NCBI RefSeq assembly: GCF_013408305.1
Contig: NZ_JACBZS010000001.1
Location: forward strand, 3,410,001 to 3,474,000
DNA length: 64,000 bases
Reading direction: 5' to 3'
From: Naumannella cuiyingiana
GTDB taxonomy: Bacteria; Actinomycetota; Actinomycetes; Propionibacteriales; Propionibacteriaceae
Shown here: positions 19,761 to 28,958 of the stretch, one piece after another
How positions within the stretch are numbered: the stretch's first letter is position 1
How the letters are laid out: every line of letters begins with the position of its first letter
Translations under genes and position numbers: made by a program
Notes under the pieces: model-generated
The model's input: only the letters and a program-made list of their open reading frames with translations
Told to the model about the DNA's origin: nothing
Database searches by the model: none

Positions 19761-20978
19761 GTGTCGGACAGGATCGAGAAGCTGCAGCGCCGGCCCTGGG
19801 TGGCGCACCTGTTGCGGTCGAATGCGCGCTACGGATCGCGCCTGGGCGCCCAGTTCGCGGCGGCGATCACCTATTTCTCGGTGCTGTCGCTGGTGCCGAT
19901 CATCTCTTTCGCGTTTGCCACGGCGGGGTTCATCGTCAGCCGGGATCAGGGGCTGCAGCAGGCCGTCGCCGATCAGATCACGCGGGCGATGAGCGGCGCG
20001 CCGATGGCCGGTCAGCTCAGCGAGACGGTGCTGAATGCCTTCAACAACTGGGCCGCGGTCGGCATCTTCGCGGTGCTCGCCGGGGCGTACTCGGGTGCGA
20101 ACTGGATCGGCAACATCAAGAGCGCCATCCGGGCGCAGATGCGGCCGGTCTTCGACATGACCGAGAACAAGCGCAACATCGTGGTCGAGACGCTGGCGAA
20201 TCTGGGCACGTTGATCATCTTCTTGCTGATGCTGTTGATCACCTTCGCGCTCTCCAGCGTCGCCACCGCTCTCGCCGCGACGGTGATCGATCTGCTCGGG
20301 CTGGACGGCGTACCGGGCATCGGCGCGCTGGTCCGGCTGGTCCCGATCGCGGCATCGCTGGTGGCCGGCTTCGTGCTGTTCTGGTTCATCTTCCGGGTCT
20401 TTCCGGAGTACCGGCCGCCGCGGAATGCGTTGGTGCGAGGCTCCGTCGCGGGCGCCGTGGGCCTGGCGATCCTGCAGTACCTGCTCGGCTACCTGATCCA
20501 GCTCTTCAGCAACAGCCCGACGGCCAGCCTGTTCGGGCCAGTCATTGCGCTGATGCTGTTCTTCAACCTGTTCGCGCAGTTGATCCTGCGATTGGCGGGT
20601 TGGATCGCGACGGCCAACCAACCGGCCGTCGCGGGCGAGCACCAGTTGGTGGACGAACCGCTGGAGGAGAGCGGTGACCCGATCCTCACGCCGGAGGCGT
20701 ATGAGGAGGAGACCGGGCGCAATCGCGACGACGGGGCCGACGAACCCCGGGCCGCGCGGGTACGCCGCCCGAGCGCCCAGGCCTGGACTCCGCCCAGCTA
20801 TCCGAAGCCGGTGTCGTTCGACGGCGAGCCGGGCGAGTCCGAGGAACTGGTCCGCGCCGATGTCGCCGCCCGCGGGGTGCGGGTCGGGATGGCCGGCGGC
20901 TGGCTCGTCGGGATCGGCTCGGGCCTCGGCATCGGCGCCCTGATCACCGCGGTGGTCAGCAAGATCGCCCGCCGCTGA
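19761..20978 (+). CDS. YihY/YhjD-family inner membrane protein
   Basis: A 405-residue integral membrane protein of the YihY (formerly BrkB) family. The family core covers about residues 15-295 with six spans (AAAITYFSVLSLVPII early; RNALVRGSVAGAVG later). The extension (about 295-405) is acidic and Pro-containing with one further Gly-rich TM near the end. GTG 19761 follows GGAGGAGG. Family function is not settled; transport has been suggested for some members. The C-terminal extra TM is the distinguishing feature. Confidence 0.85.
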   Translation: MSDRIEKLQRRPWVAHLLRSNARYGSRLGAQFAAAITYFSVLSLVPIISFAFATAGFIVSRDQGLQQAVADQITRAMSGAPMAGQLSETVLNAFNNWAAVGIFAVLAGAYSGANWIGNIKSAIRAQMRPVFDMTENKRNIVVETLANLGTLIIFLLMLLITFALSSVATALAATVIDLLGLDGVPGIGALVRLVPIAASLVAGFVLFWFIFRVFPEYRPPRNALVRGSVAGAVGLAILQYLLGYLIQLFSNSPTASLFGPVIALMLFFNLFAQLILRLAGWIATANQPAVAGEHQLVDEPLEESGDPILTPEAYEEETGRNRDDGADEPRAARVRRPSAQAWTPPSYPKPVSFDGEPGESEELVRADVAARGVRVGMAGGWLVGIGSGLGIGALITAVVSKIARR

Positions 20979-21030
20979 CCGGCCCGCCGGGCGACGATCC
21001 CACCCGTCCGCCCCGATTGTTTCCGTAGTT

Positions 21031-21060
21031 ATGCCCGCTTTGGGCGCCCCAGAGCGGCAT
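21031..21060. terminator. Imperfect palindrome between convergent genes
   Basis: The 30 bases ATGCCCGCTT to AGAGCGGCAT fold back on themselves with one bulge around GGGCGCCC. They sit between the ends of the YihY gene and the convergent pfp gene, a sensible place for a bidirectional terminator. No U-tract on either side. Confidence 0.35.
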
Positions 21061-21134
21061 CACCTGCGGGAGGGATGTGCGGATTCCTTCGTGACCCCGG
21101 AGCGGCGCTCGGAGCGAGTCGCCGCGCTCGGGCT

Positions 21135-22340
21135 TCAGCTCGGCCGCGGTTGGCCGATGGCATCGAGGGTGGCGAGGTACCAGTCGGTCGAGGTGTCGAA
21201 GGGCTTGCCGCCCGCGATCCGGTCGAACTCGATGGGCCGCAGCTCGTCGCCGCGCTCGTAATCCTCGCCGATCACCCCGGGCCGGCCAGCGATCGCGGCC
21301 TCGACGGCCGTGTCGGCCATCCGCGAGATCAGCGCCAGATCGGCCTCATTGGCCGCCGCCGAGCGCGAGTAGTAGCCCGACTTCTGGACCAGCACCTTCT
21401 CCGCGCCGAGCTTGCTCTTCAACCGGTCGGCGAACCACGCGCCGGGGTTGATCTCGTCGAGTCGCACATGTCCGAACGGGTCGCGTGGCACGTCCTCGCC
21501 GGCGGCCTCCATCTCGGCCACGATCGCGTCCAGGCCTGCGCCCTCGGACAAGAAGATCGTCACATTGCCCTGCTCGTCCATGATCGACTTCAACCGGGCC
21601 ACCTCGGACTCGAGATCGATCGGCGCCTCCGGGATCCACACCGCGTGCACGTCCCAGGCTTCCTTGGAGAGCCCGATCTCGGGCAGCCACTCCCGGCCGT
21701 CCAGCCAATCGCGGTACGCCCTCGCGGTGGCGGCGGTCAGCCAGCCGCAGTTGCGGCCCATCACCTCGTGGATGATCAACATCCGCGGGCCGACATTGTG
21801 CTCGGCGAGCACGTTCTGGGCGAACCGCGAACCCATCTCGGCGGCGGTCCACGCCCCGAGGGTCTGCTTGATCGGCACCACGTCGTTGTCGATGGTCTTG
21901 GGCAGGCCGACCACCGTGAGGTCGTGGCCCTGCTCGGCCAGGAAGCGGGCGAGATCGGCGGCGGTGGTGTTGGTGTCGTCCCCGCCGATGGTGTGCAACA
22001 CGTCAACGCCGTCCGCGGTCAGCCGGTCGGCCGCCACCTGCAGCGGGTCCTGGCCTTCGGCCACCAGGCCGCGCTTGACCAGGTCTTGGGCGTTGGTCAG
22101 CTTCACCCGGGAGTTCCCGATCGGCGACCCCCCGTACTCGGTCAGCAGTTCGGCCCGCTCCCGGACCTGCGGCGTGATCGACACCGAGTTGCCGCTGAGC
22201 AGGCCGTGATAGCCATTGCGGTAGGCGATCAGTTCGGTGTCGGGCGAGACCTCGCTCCAGCGCCGGATCAGGTATCCCAGCGACGCCGACAGGCAGGGTG
22301 CGAAGCCCCCGGCGGTGAGAAACGCAACCTTGGCGACCAT
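21135..22340 (-). CDS. pfp: Pyrophosphate-dependent 6-phosphofructokinase
   Basis: Phosphorylates fructose-6-phosphate with PPi, reversibly, in glycolysis and gluconeogenesis. The 401 residues carry GGDD at 119-122, where the second Asp marks PPi rather than ATP use, then PKTIDND (147-153) and IHEVMGRNCGW. Length and motifs match the well-known propionibacterial enzyme. It is a single gene, convergent with the YihY gene and 57 bp beyond the soxR stop on the same strand. Confidence 0.95.
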   Translation of the reverse strand: MVAKVAFLTAGGFAPCLSASLGYLIRRWSEVSPDTELIAYRNGYHGLLSGNSVSITPQVRERAELLTEYGGSPIGNSRVKLTNAQDLVKRGLVAEGQDPLQVAADRLTADGVDVLHTIGGDDTNTTAADLARFLAEQGHDLTVVGLPKTIDNDVVPIKQTLGAWTAAEMGSRFAQNVLAEHNVGPRMLIIHEVMGRNCGWLTAATARAYRDWLDGREWLPEIGLSKEAWDVHAVWIPEAPIDLESEVARLKSIMDEQGNVTIFLSEGAGLDAIVAEMEAAGEDVPRDPFGHVRLDEINPGAWFADRLKSKLGAEKVLVQKSGYYSRSAAANEADLALISRMADTAVEAAIAGRPGVIGEDYERGDELRPIEFDRIAGGKPFDTSTDWYLATLDAIGQPRPS

Positions 22341-22399
22341 CGTGATCCTTCCAGCAGGGGACTCGGTGGCCGCACCCTATCGGTCCGGCCGGGGGCGGC

Positions 22400-22855
22400 T
22401 CAGCCGCGCTCGATGCGGTGTTCCATGTAGACGGCCCCGGGGCCGTCGGCATGGGCGCGATCCTCGGGATTGCTCAGGGCGCAGGTGGACAGGCTCAGGC
22501 AGCCGCAGCCGATGCAGGTGTCCAGCCGGTCCCGCAGTTCCTCCAGCCGCCGGATCTGCTCGTTCAGGCGCGGCCGCCACGACTCCGACAGTTGCCGCCA
22601 GTCGGCGCGGGTCGGCGTGCGGCCGCTCGGCAGGGACGCCAGCGCGGTGCGGATCTCGCCCAGGGTCAGCCCGACGCGCTGGGCGGAGCGGATGAACGCG
22701 ATCCGGCGCAGTTCGCTGCGCGGATAGCGGCGCTGGTTCGCCGCATTGCGTTCGGGGCTGAGCAGGCCGTGCTGCTCGTAGAACCGCAGCGCCGAGTGGG
22801 CGAGGCCGGATCGCTCGGCGAGCTCGCCGATGGACAGGGAGTTCCGGTCGGGCAC
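22400..22855 (-). CDS. soxR: Redox-sensitive transcriptional activator SoxR
   Basis: A MerR-family [2Fe-2S] sensor of redox-cycling compounds, 151 residues. The winged helix covers 5-75 (SIGELAERSG, ALRFYEQHGLL). The cluster ligands are C114, C117, C119 and C125 in the CX2CXCX5C arrangement. The open frame extends antisense into the next gene, and GTG 22855 fits the usual length. The SoxR target is not evident; pfp lies downstream on the same strand and could be co-transcribed. Confidence 0.93.
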   Translation of the reverse strand: MPDRNSLSIGELAERSGLAHSALRFYEQHGLLSPERNAANQRRYPRSELRRIAFIRSAQRVGLTLGEIRTALASLPSGRTPTRADWRQLSESWRPRLNEQIRRLEELRDRLDTCIGCGCLSLSTCALSNPEDRAHADGPGAVYMEHRIERG

Positions 22856-22878
22856 GCCTGCGAGCCTAGGCCAGCCGG

Positions 22879-24012
22879 TCAGGCCGGGGCGACGGCGCGG
22901 CCCATCCGCGCCACCACCTCGGTGAGGATCTCGGGCGAGGTGGCGAGGTTGACCCGGACGAACCCTTCGCCGCCGCTGCCGAACGCGGCTCCGTCGCTGA
23001 GCGCGACCCGGCCGCGGGTCCGGAACTGCTGCACCGGACGGTCCAGGCCCAGCCCGCGTGCGTCGACCCAGGCCAGGTAGGTCGCCGCCCCCGGCCGATA
23101 CACCGCCCCGGGCACGTCCCGGGCGAGCAGCTCGGAGAAGAGTGCCCGGTTCGCCGCGATCTCGTCGATTGCCTCGTCGAGCCAGTCGCGGGCCTTCTCG
23201 AGCGCGGCGACGTGGGAGAGGATGCCGAGATGGCTGGCGCTGCCGGTCACCTCGTTGGGCAGGGTACGCAGGGCCGCGGCCGCTCGCGTACCGCCGATCG
23301 CGACGGCCGCCTTCAGCCCGGCCAGATTCCAGGCCTTCGACGCCGACGTGACCGTCACCGCGTCCTCGGTGCCGGGCAGCGACAGGTACGGCACGAACCC
23401 GGCGTCTGCCGGGACCAGCGGCGCGTGGATCTCGTCGCTGATCACTGCGACGCCGTGCTCGGCCGCGAGCTCGGCGACGCGCGTGAGCTCGGCGGGGCTG
23501 TGCACGGTGCCGGTCGGGTTGTGGGGATTGCACAGCAGGTAGGCCGATGGCCGCTCCGGCCCGGCGAAGGCGGCGGCCAGGGCGTCGAGGTCGAGCCGTC
23601 CGTCGGCGCCCAGCGGAACCTCGAGAACCCGACGCTTCGCCCAGGGCAGATAGCCGTAGAAACAGTTGTAGACGGGATTGTTGACCACCACCGCGGTGTC
23701 CGGCGGGGTCAGCAGCTCGGCAACCTTCGCCACACCCTGCATCACGTCCGGCACGATTACGGCGTCATTCGGGTCGAAGTCCCAACCCCAGCGCGTCGCG
23801 GCGAAGTCGGCGTAGGCCGCCTGGTAGTCCGAGCCCTCCGGGTAGCCGGTGTCGCCGGACTCGATGGCGGCGACCAGGGTCTCCCGGACGGCGGGCGCGG
23901 GGCGGCAGTCCATCTCCGCGACCCAGGCGGGCAACACGTCCGGGCCGTAGCGGCGCCACTTCATGCTGGTGCGCCGCCGCAATTCCGCCAGGGTGAGGTC
24001 GAATATCGCCAC
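22879..24012 (-). CDS. MalY/PatB-type PLP C-S lyase (cystathionine beta-lyase)
   Basis: A 377-residue fold-type I aminotransferase relative of the MalY/PatB group, which cleave cystathionine or cysteine conjugates to pyruvate, ammonia and a thiol. Marks are the WVAEMDC start, NPHNPTG, SDEIHAPL and the PLP lysine in SASKAWNLAGLK. It is divergent from the YciO/Sua5 gene with 57 bp between starts, and ends 23 bp before soxR. Confidence 0.88.
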   Translation of the reverse strand: MAIFDLTLAELRRRTSMKWRRYGPDVLPAWVAEMDCRPAPAVRETLVAAIESGDTGYPEGSDYQAAYADFAATRWGWDFDPNDAVIVPDVMQGVAKVAELLTPPDTAVVVNNPVYNCFYGYLPWAKRRVLEVPLGADGRLDLDALAAAFAGPERPSAYLLCNPHNPTGTVHSPAELTRVAELAAEHGVAVISDEIHAPLVPADAGFVPYLSLPGTEDAVTVTSASKAWNLAGLKAAVAIGGTRAAAALRTLPNEVTGSASHLGILSHVAALEKARDWLDEAIDEIAANRALFSELLARDVPGAVYRPGAATYLAWVDARGLGLDRPVQQFRTRGRVALSDGAAFGSGGEGFVRVNLATSPEILTEVVARMGRAVAPA

Positions 24013-24069
24013 CCGATCACCCTATGTGACACCCCGCCGGGCGTCGGTCCGGCGGTCTAGGATCCGGAC

Positions 24070-24690
24070 ATGGCGAGGTATTTCGACGTGCACCCCGACA
24101 ATCCGCAGCCACGCGCGATCGGCCAGGTGATCGACATCGTGCGCGACGGCGGGCTGGTGGCGTACCCGACGGACTCCTGCTTCGCGCTCGGCTGCCGGCT
24201 CGGCAATGCCGATGGGCTGAACCGGATCCGGGCCATCCGCCAGCTCGACGACAAGCACCACTTCACCCTGGTCTGCAAGGACTTCGCTCAGCTCGGGCAG
24301 TTCGTCCAGCTCGACAATGCGACCTTCCGGGCGGTCAAGGCCGCCACCCCGGGGAAGTACACCTTCATCCTCCCGGCGACTCGGGAGGTGCCGCGGCAGA
24401 TGTTGCACCCGAAGAAGCGCACGGTCGGCGTCCGGATTCCCGAGCACACGACGACGCTCGCGCTGGTCGAGGCGCTCGGTGAGCCGATGATCTCCAGCAC
24501 GCTGCTGCTGCCCGGCGAGGAGGACCCGCTGACGGAGGGCTGGGTGATCAACGACGAGCTCGGCAATCAGCTCGACGCCGTGGTCGATTCCGGTGACTGC
24601 GGCGTGGAGCCGACGACGGTCGTCGACCTCTCGGGCGAGGAGGTGGTGATCGCGCGCTACGGGGCGGGCGATCCCGCACCGTTCGAGTGA
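24070..24690 (+). CDS. YciO/Sua5 family protein (threonylcarbamoyl-AMP synthase-like)
   Basis: A 206-residue YrdC-domain protein. Homologues make threonylcarbamoyl-AMP for the t6A base of ANN-decoding tRNAs; the YciO branch is a less understood paralogue. The N-terminal half shows GGLVAYPTDSCFALG and KRTVGVRIPEH. The lack of a C-terminal Sua5 domain and the SCFALGC version of the motif favour YciO. Its last 34 nt overlap the convergent hydrolase gene. Confidence 0.85.
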   Translation: MARYFDVHPDNPQPRAIGQVIDIVRDGGLVAYPTDSCFALGCRLGNADGLNRIRAIRQLDDKHHFTLVCKDFAQLGQFVQLDNATFRAVKAATPGKYTFILPATREVPRQMLHPKKRTVGVRIPEHTTTLALVEALGEPMISSTLLLPGEEDPLTEGWVINDELGNQLDAVVDSGDCGVEPTTVVDLSGEEVVIARYGAGDPAPFE

Positions 24691-25385
24691 CGGTACGCCC
24701 GCGCGGCCGCCGCGAGGCCGCGGAAGAGGGCGTCCTCCTCCCGATGCTCGGGATGCCACTGGATGCCGAGCCAGAACTCCCGGTCCGGATGCTCGATCGC
24801 CTCCAGCAACCCGTCCGCGGCCCGCGCGACCGGGTTCAGTCCCGGGTGTGCGGCGACCGACTGGTGGTGGTGACACGACACGATCGTCCGGGTCTCGCCC
24901 AGCACCTCCGCCAGGCGCGACCCGGCGTCGATCACCACTTCGGTGTCGCCGAAGGCGTCCGGGCCGGGGGAGTGCCGCTCGTGGCCGACCAGGTCGGGCA
25001 CGTGCTGGTCGAGCGACCCGCCGGCGTGGACGGCCATCACCTGCATCCCGCGGCACACGCCGAGCACCGGCATGCCACGCGCGGCCGCCCCGTCCAGCAG
25101 GTCCAGTTCCCACGCATCTCGCACGGTTCTGGGCTCACCCGCACGCGGGTGCGGCCGGGCCGCATAGCGTGCGGGATCGACATCGGGCCCGCCGCTGATC
25201 ACCAGCCCGTCCAGCCGGTCCAGGACCGTCGGGTCCGAGGCGGGCAGCAGCACGGGTATCGCGCCGGCCTTGGTCACGGTGGCGCTGTAGTTCCCGGTCA
25301 GCAGGTCGGCCACCTCGTGCCAGGCACCCCAGCGGGTCGGTTCGCGGTAGCTGGTCAGCCCGATCACGGGCGGTACGCCGCTCAC
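24657..25385 (-). CDS. Class-I glutamine amidotransferase hydrolase (PuuD-like)
   Basis: A 242-residue gamma-glutamyl hydrolase of the PuuD/peptidase C26 type, releasing glutamate from gamma-glutamyl-amino acids at the end of a gamma-glutamylated amine pathway. The nucleophile is C111 in GVCRGMQVM, with the QWHPEH His-Glu pair near residue 220. GTG 25385 overlaps the stop of the SDR gene (GTGA), so the two are coupled. It is the last gene of the operon. Confidence 0.9.
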   Translation of the reverse strand: MSGVPPVIGLTSYREPTRWGAWHEVADLLTGNYSATVTKAGAIPVLLPASDPTVLDRLDGLVISGGPDVDPARYAARPHPRAGEPRTVRDAWELDLLDGAAARGMPVLGVCRGMQVMAVHAGGSLDQHVPDLVGHERHSPGPDAFGDTEVVIDAGSRLAEVLGETRTIVSCHHHQSVAAHPGLNPVARAADGLLEAIEHPDREFWLGIQWHPEHREEDALFRGLAAAARAYRHSNGAGSPAP

Positions 25386-26161
25386 AGTGGCGTCACATAG
25401 GCAGCGGAGATGCCGCCGTCGACCAGGAACGTGCTCGCGGTGATGAAGCTGGCCTCGTCGGAGGCCAGGAAGAGGACGGCATTGGCCATCTCCTCCGGCT
25501 CGCCGAAGCGGCCCATCGGCACGTGCACCAACCGGCGCTCGGCTCGCTCGGGGTCGGCGGCGAACAGATCGCGCAGCAGCGGGGTGTTCACCGGGCCGGG
25601 GCACAGCGCATTCACCCGCACGCCCTGACGCGCGAACTGCACGCCGAGTTCCCGGCTCATCGACAACACCCCGCCCTTGGAGGCCGAGTAGGAGATCTGT
25701 GAGGTTGCGGCACCCATCACCGCGACGAACGAGGCGGTGTTGATGATCGATCCGCGCCCCTGCTCGATCATGTACGGCAGCGCGGCCTTGCAGCACAGGT
25801 ACACGCTGGTCAGGTTGACCTCCTGCACCCGCTTCCACGCCTCGAGGTCGGTGTCGAGGATCGAGTCGTCCTCGGGCGGGGAGATGCCCGCGTTGTTGAA
25901 CGCGATGTCGACGCTGCCCCAGGTCTGCTGGGCATGATCGAACAGCGCCGAAACCTGCTCGGGATCGGTGACGTCGGTGTGGCAGAAGCTGCCGCCCAGG
26001 CGTTCGGCAAGCTCCTTGCCGGCGCCGTCGTCGACATCGGCCAGCACCACGCGGGCGCCCTCTGCCGCAAGGCGTTCGGCGCTGGCCCGGCCGATCCCGG
26101 ACGCGGCGCCGGTGATCACCGCCACCTTTCCGGCCACCCGGCCCGTCGCGGCACTACTCAT
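25382..26161 (-). CDS. Short-chain dehydrogenase/reductase
   Basis: A classical SDR of 259 residues: TGAASGIG (17-24) binds the nucleotide, then NNAG, a catalytic Ser, and YSASK as the YxxxK pair. The frame extends upstream, but ATG 26161 has GGAAGG at the right distance and overlaps the aldehyde dehydrogenase stop. An oxidoreductase acting on alcohols fits the position between gamma-glutamyl ligase and aldehyde dehydrogenase: it could oxidise a gamma-glutamylated amino alcohol to the aldehyde. Substrate is inferred only from the operon. Confidence 0.88.
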   Translation of the reverse strand: MSSAATGRVAGKVAVITGAASGIGRASAERLAAEGARVVLADVDDGAGKELAERLGGSFCHTDVTDPEQVSALFDHAQQTWGSVDIAFNNAGISPPEDDSILDTDLEAWKRVQEVNLTSVYLCCKAALPYMIEQGRGSIINTASFVAVMGAATSQISYSASKGGVLSMSRELGVQFARQGVRVNALCPGPVNTPLLRDLFAADPERAERRLVHVPMGRFGEPEEMANAVLFLASDEASFITASTFLVDGGISAAYVTPL

Positions 26162-27533
26162 GATCATCCTTCCGGTCGGTGGCGATGAAGACGTTCTTCT
26201 CCTCGGTGAATCCGTGGGCGGCGTCCGGCCCGAGCTCGCGGCCCAGCCCCGATTGCTTGTAGCCGCCGAACGGGGTCCAGTAGCGCACCGAGGCGTGGGA
26301 GTTGACGCTGAGATTGCCGGCGCGTACGCCGCGCGCGACGCGCAGCGCGCGCCCGACATCGCCGGTGTAGATCGAACCGGACAGGCCGTACTCGGTGTCG
26401 TTGGCCAGCGCGATCGCCTCGTCCTCGTCGTCGAACGGCAGCACCGAGACCACGGGGCCGAAAACCTCCTCGCGCCAGATGGGCTCGTCGGTGCTGTCCA
26501 CCCGGGTCAGCGTGGGCGCCACCCAGAAGCCGGGCCCGTCGGGCACGGCTGCCTGCTGGTCGATCTGGGCATGATCGAGATAGGCGCGGACGCGATCGCG
26601 CTGCTGTGCGGAGATCAGCGGCCCCATGTCCGCCCCGGCGTCGGCCGCGGGGTCGGCCACCCGGACGTTCGCGATCGCCGGCCGGAGCAGGCCGAGAAAC
26701 TTCTCGTAGACGCTGCGCTGGACCAGCAACCGCGACCGTGCGCAGCAGTCCTGCCCCGCATTGTCGAAGACCGCGCCGGGTGCCGCCGCGGCCGCCGCGG
26801 AGAGATCGGCGTCGGCGAAGATGATGTTGGCGCTCTTGCCGCCGAGCTCCAGGGTCAGCCGCTTCACTCGGTCGGCGCAGCCGGCCATGATCGACTTGCC
26901 GACGGCGGTCGAACCGGTGAAGACGATCTTGCCCACGTCCGGATGCTCGACGAAGCGGCGGCCGACGACCGAGCCCTGGCCGGGCACGACGGTGAGCACC
27001 CCGGGGGGCAACCCGGCCTCCAGCGCCAGCTCGCCGAGCCGGATCGCGGTCAGCGGGGTCAGCTCGGCTGGCTTGAGGACGACGGTGTTGCCGGCCGCCA
27101 GCGCCGGCGCCAGACCCCAGCCGGCGATGGGCATCGGGAAGTTCCAGGGGACGATGATCCCGACCACGCCGATCGGCTCGTGGAAGGTCAGGTCGACGCC
27201 GCCCGCCACCGGGATCTGCTTGCCGAGCAGGCGTTCCGGCGTACCCGCGTAGTAGTTGAGCACGTCGCGGACGTTGCCGGCCTCCCAGCGCGCATTGCCC
27301 CGGGTATGGCCGGCATTGCGCACCTCGAGCTCGGCCAGCTCGTCAAGATGCGCGTCGACGACGGCGGCGAAGGAACGCAGCAGCCGGGCCCGCTCGCCGG
27401 GCGCTACCTCGGCCCACGCGGGCGCGGCCGCCGCCGCGCCGGCGACGGCCTGGTCGGCGCCGGCCTCGTCGGCCGACGGGATCTCCGCGACCAGCTCCTC
27501 GGTGGCGGGATTGATCACCTGGTGGGTGGACAT
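26154..27533 (-). CDS. Aldehyde dehydrogenase (PuuC-like)
   Basis: A 459-residue NAD(P)-dependent aldehyde dehydrogenase. Marks are PWNFPM, GSTAVG, the general-base Glu in TLELGGKSA, the Cys pair in AGQDCCARS and the late FGGYKQSG. In the operon it should oxidise gamma-glutamyl-aminoaldehyde to the acid. It follows the glutamine-synthetase-like gene by 33 bp and overlaps the SDR gene. Specificity is by context. Confidence 0.92.
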   Translation of the reverse strand: MSTHQVINPATEELVAEIPSADEAGADQAVAGAAAAAPAWAEVAPGERARLLRSFAAVVDAHLDELAELEVRNAGHTRGNARWEAGNVRDVLNYYAGTPERLLGKQIPVAGGVDLTFHEPIGVVGIIVPWNFPMPIAGWGLAPALAAGNTVVLKPAELTPLTAIRLGELALEAGLPPGVLTVVPGQGSVVGRRFVEHPDVGKIVFTGSTAVGKSIMAGCADRVKRLTLELGGKSANIIFADADLSAAAAAAPGAVFDNAGQDCCARSRLLVQRSVYEKFLGLLRPAIANVRVADPAADAGADMGPLISAQQRDRVRAYLDHAQIDQQAAVPDGPGFWVAPTLTRVDSTDEPIWREEVFGPVVSVLPFDDEDEAIALANDTEYGLSGSIYTGDVGRALRVARGVRAGNLSVNSHASVRYWTPFGGYKQSGLGRELGPDAAHGFTEEKNVFIATDRKDDHE

Positions 27534-27566
27534 GCGCTCCTCATCGAATGGGTTGGTCGGACGGTC

Positions 27567-28943
27567 TCACAGGCGTTCGAAGCCGCGGCGCAGCTCCCAG
27601 TCGGTGACGGCGGCGCCGAAGGCCGCCAGCTCGACATCGGCCATGTTCACGTAGTGGTCGACGACCTCGTCGCCGAATGCCGCCCGGGCCGCAGCGGACC
27701 CGGCGAAGGCGTCGCGGGCCTCGGCGAGGGTGCCCGGCACCCGTTCGCGGCCCGCGGCATAGGCATTGCCCGCCAGGGCGGGCTCGAGTTCGAGCTGTTG
27801 CTCGATCCCGTCGAGGCCGCTCGCCAGCATCGCGGCGAGCGCGAGGTAGGGATTCACGTCGCCGCCGGGTACGCGGTTCTCCAGCCGGGCCGAGCCGCGG
27901 TGGCCGACCGTCCGGATCGCACAGGTGCGATTGTCCTCGCCCCAGGCGATGGCCGTCGGCGCGAAGGAGGCATCGGCGAAACGCTTGTAGGAGTTGATGT
28001 TCGGCGCATAGAGCAGGGTGTGGTCGCGCATCGTGGCGAGCATTCCGGCGATGAAGCTGCGATAGATCGGGGTCGGGCCGTCGCCGGTGTCGAAGACCAG
28101 CTCGCCGTCCTTCCCGCGCAGCGACAGGTGGATGTGGCAGGAATTGCCCTCGCGCTCGTTCGGCTTGGCCATGAAGGTGATCGACTGGCCGTGCTGGGCG
28201 GCGATCTCCTTGGCCATCGTCTTGTAGACGCTGTGGTTGTCGGCGGTGACCATCGCCTCGTCGTAGAGGAAGCCGATCTCGTGCTGGCCGAGATTGCACT
28301 CGCCCTTGGCGCTCTCCACGTTCATCCCGGCCGCATAGGTGGCATTGCGGATCGCGCGCAACAGCGGTTCCACCCGCGCCGTGCCGAGCAGGGAGTAGTC
28401 GATGTTGTAGAGGTTGGCCGGCGTCAGCTCGCGGTAGTCGCGCCGCTGCGCCTCCTCGTAGCTGTCCCGGAAGATCACGAACTCCAGCTCGGTGCCGGCG
28501 AGCGCGGTGTAGCCGAGGGCGGCGGCCCGGTCGAGCTGGCGGCGCAGGATCCGGCGCGGCGACTGCTCCACGGGCCGCCCGTCCAGCCAGGTCAGGTCGC
28601 ACTGCACCATCGCCGAGGCCGGCTCGTGCGGCAGCCGGCGCAGGGTGCTCAGGTCGAGTTCGAAGGCGAGATCGCCGTAGCCCCGCTCCCAGGACGAAAT
28701 GGCGTACCCGTCGACGGTGTTCATCTCGACATCGACGGCAAGCAGGTAGTTGCAGCCCTCCGTGCCGTGTTCGAGGGCGAAGTCGAGGAAGTACGCCGCA
28801 TGCAGCCGCTTGCCCTGCAGCCGGCCCTGCATGTCGGTGAAGGCGACGACGACCGTGTCGATGGTGCCCTCGTCCACGGCGGATCGTAGGGCGGCGAGGT
28901 CGAGCATGCGGGGATTGGTCCGGGCGGGTTCGGTCGCGGTCAT
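27567..28943 (-). CDS. Glutamine-synthetase-like gamma-glutamyl-amine ligase
   Basis: A 458-residue type I glutamine synthetase relative. Marks are AGTELEFVIF, the nucleotide-site region AKPNEREGNSCHIHLSL, and the late GGDVNPYLALAAML. Its length and surrounding genes mark it as a GlnA3/GlnA4/PuuA-type enzyme that couples glutamate to an amine (putrescine, ethanolamine or another) with ATP, rather than making glutamine. It is the first catabolic gene of the operon, 15 bp after the FCD regulator on the same strand. Confidence 0.9.
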   Translation of the reverse strand: MTATEPARTNPRMLDLAALRSAVDEGTIDTVVVAFTDMQGRLQGKRLHAAYFLDFALEHGTEGCNYLLAVDVEMNTVDGYAISSWERGYGDLAFELDLSTLRRLPHEPASAMVQCDLTWLDGRPVEQSPRRILRRQLDRAAALGYTALAGTELEFVIFRDSYEEAQRRDYRELTPANLYNIDYSLLGTARVEPLLRAIRNATYAAGMNVESAKGECNLGQHEIGFLYDEAMVTADNHSVYKTMAKEIAAQHGQSITFMAKPNEREGNSCHIHLSLRGKDGELVFDTGDGPTPIYRSFIAGMLATMRDHTLLYAPNINSYKRFADASFAPTAIAWGEDNRTCAIRTVGHRGSARLENRVPGGDVNPYLALAAMLASGLDGIEQQLELEPALAGNAYAAGRERVPGTLAEARDAFAGSAAARAAFGDEVVDHYVNMADVELAAFGAAVTDWELRRGFERL

Positions 28944-28958
28944 GGCGTGCCTTCTCTC

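Noticed and set aside
24070-24690. Assigning the essential Sua5/TsaC enzyme
   Set aside because: Motifs and length suit the YciO branch better, so the symbol tsaC was not given.
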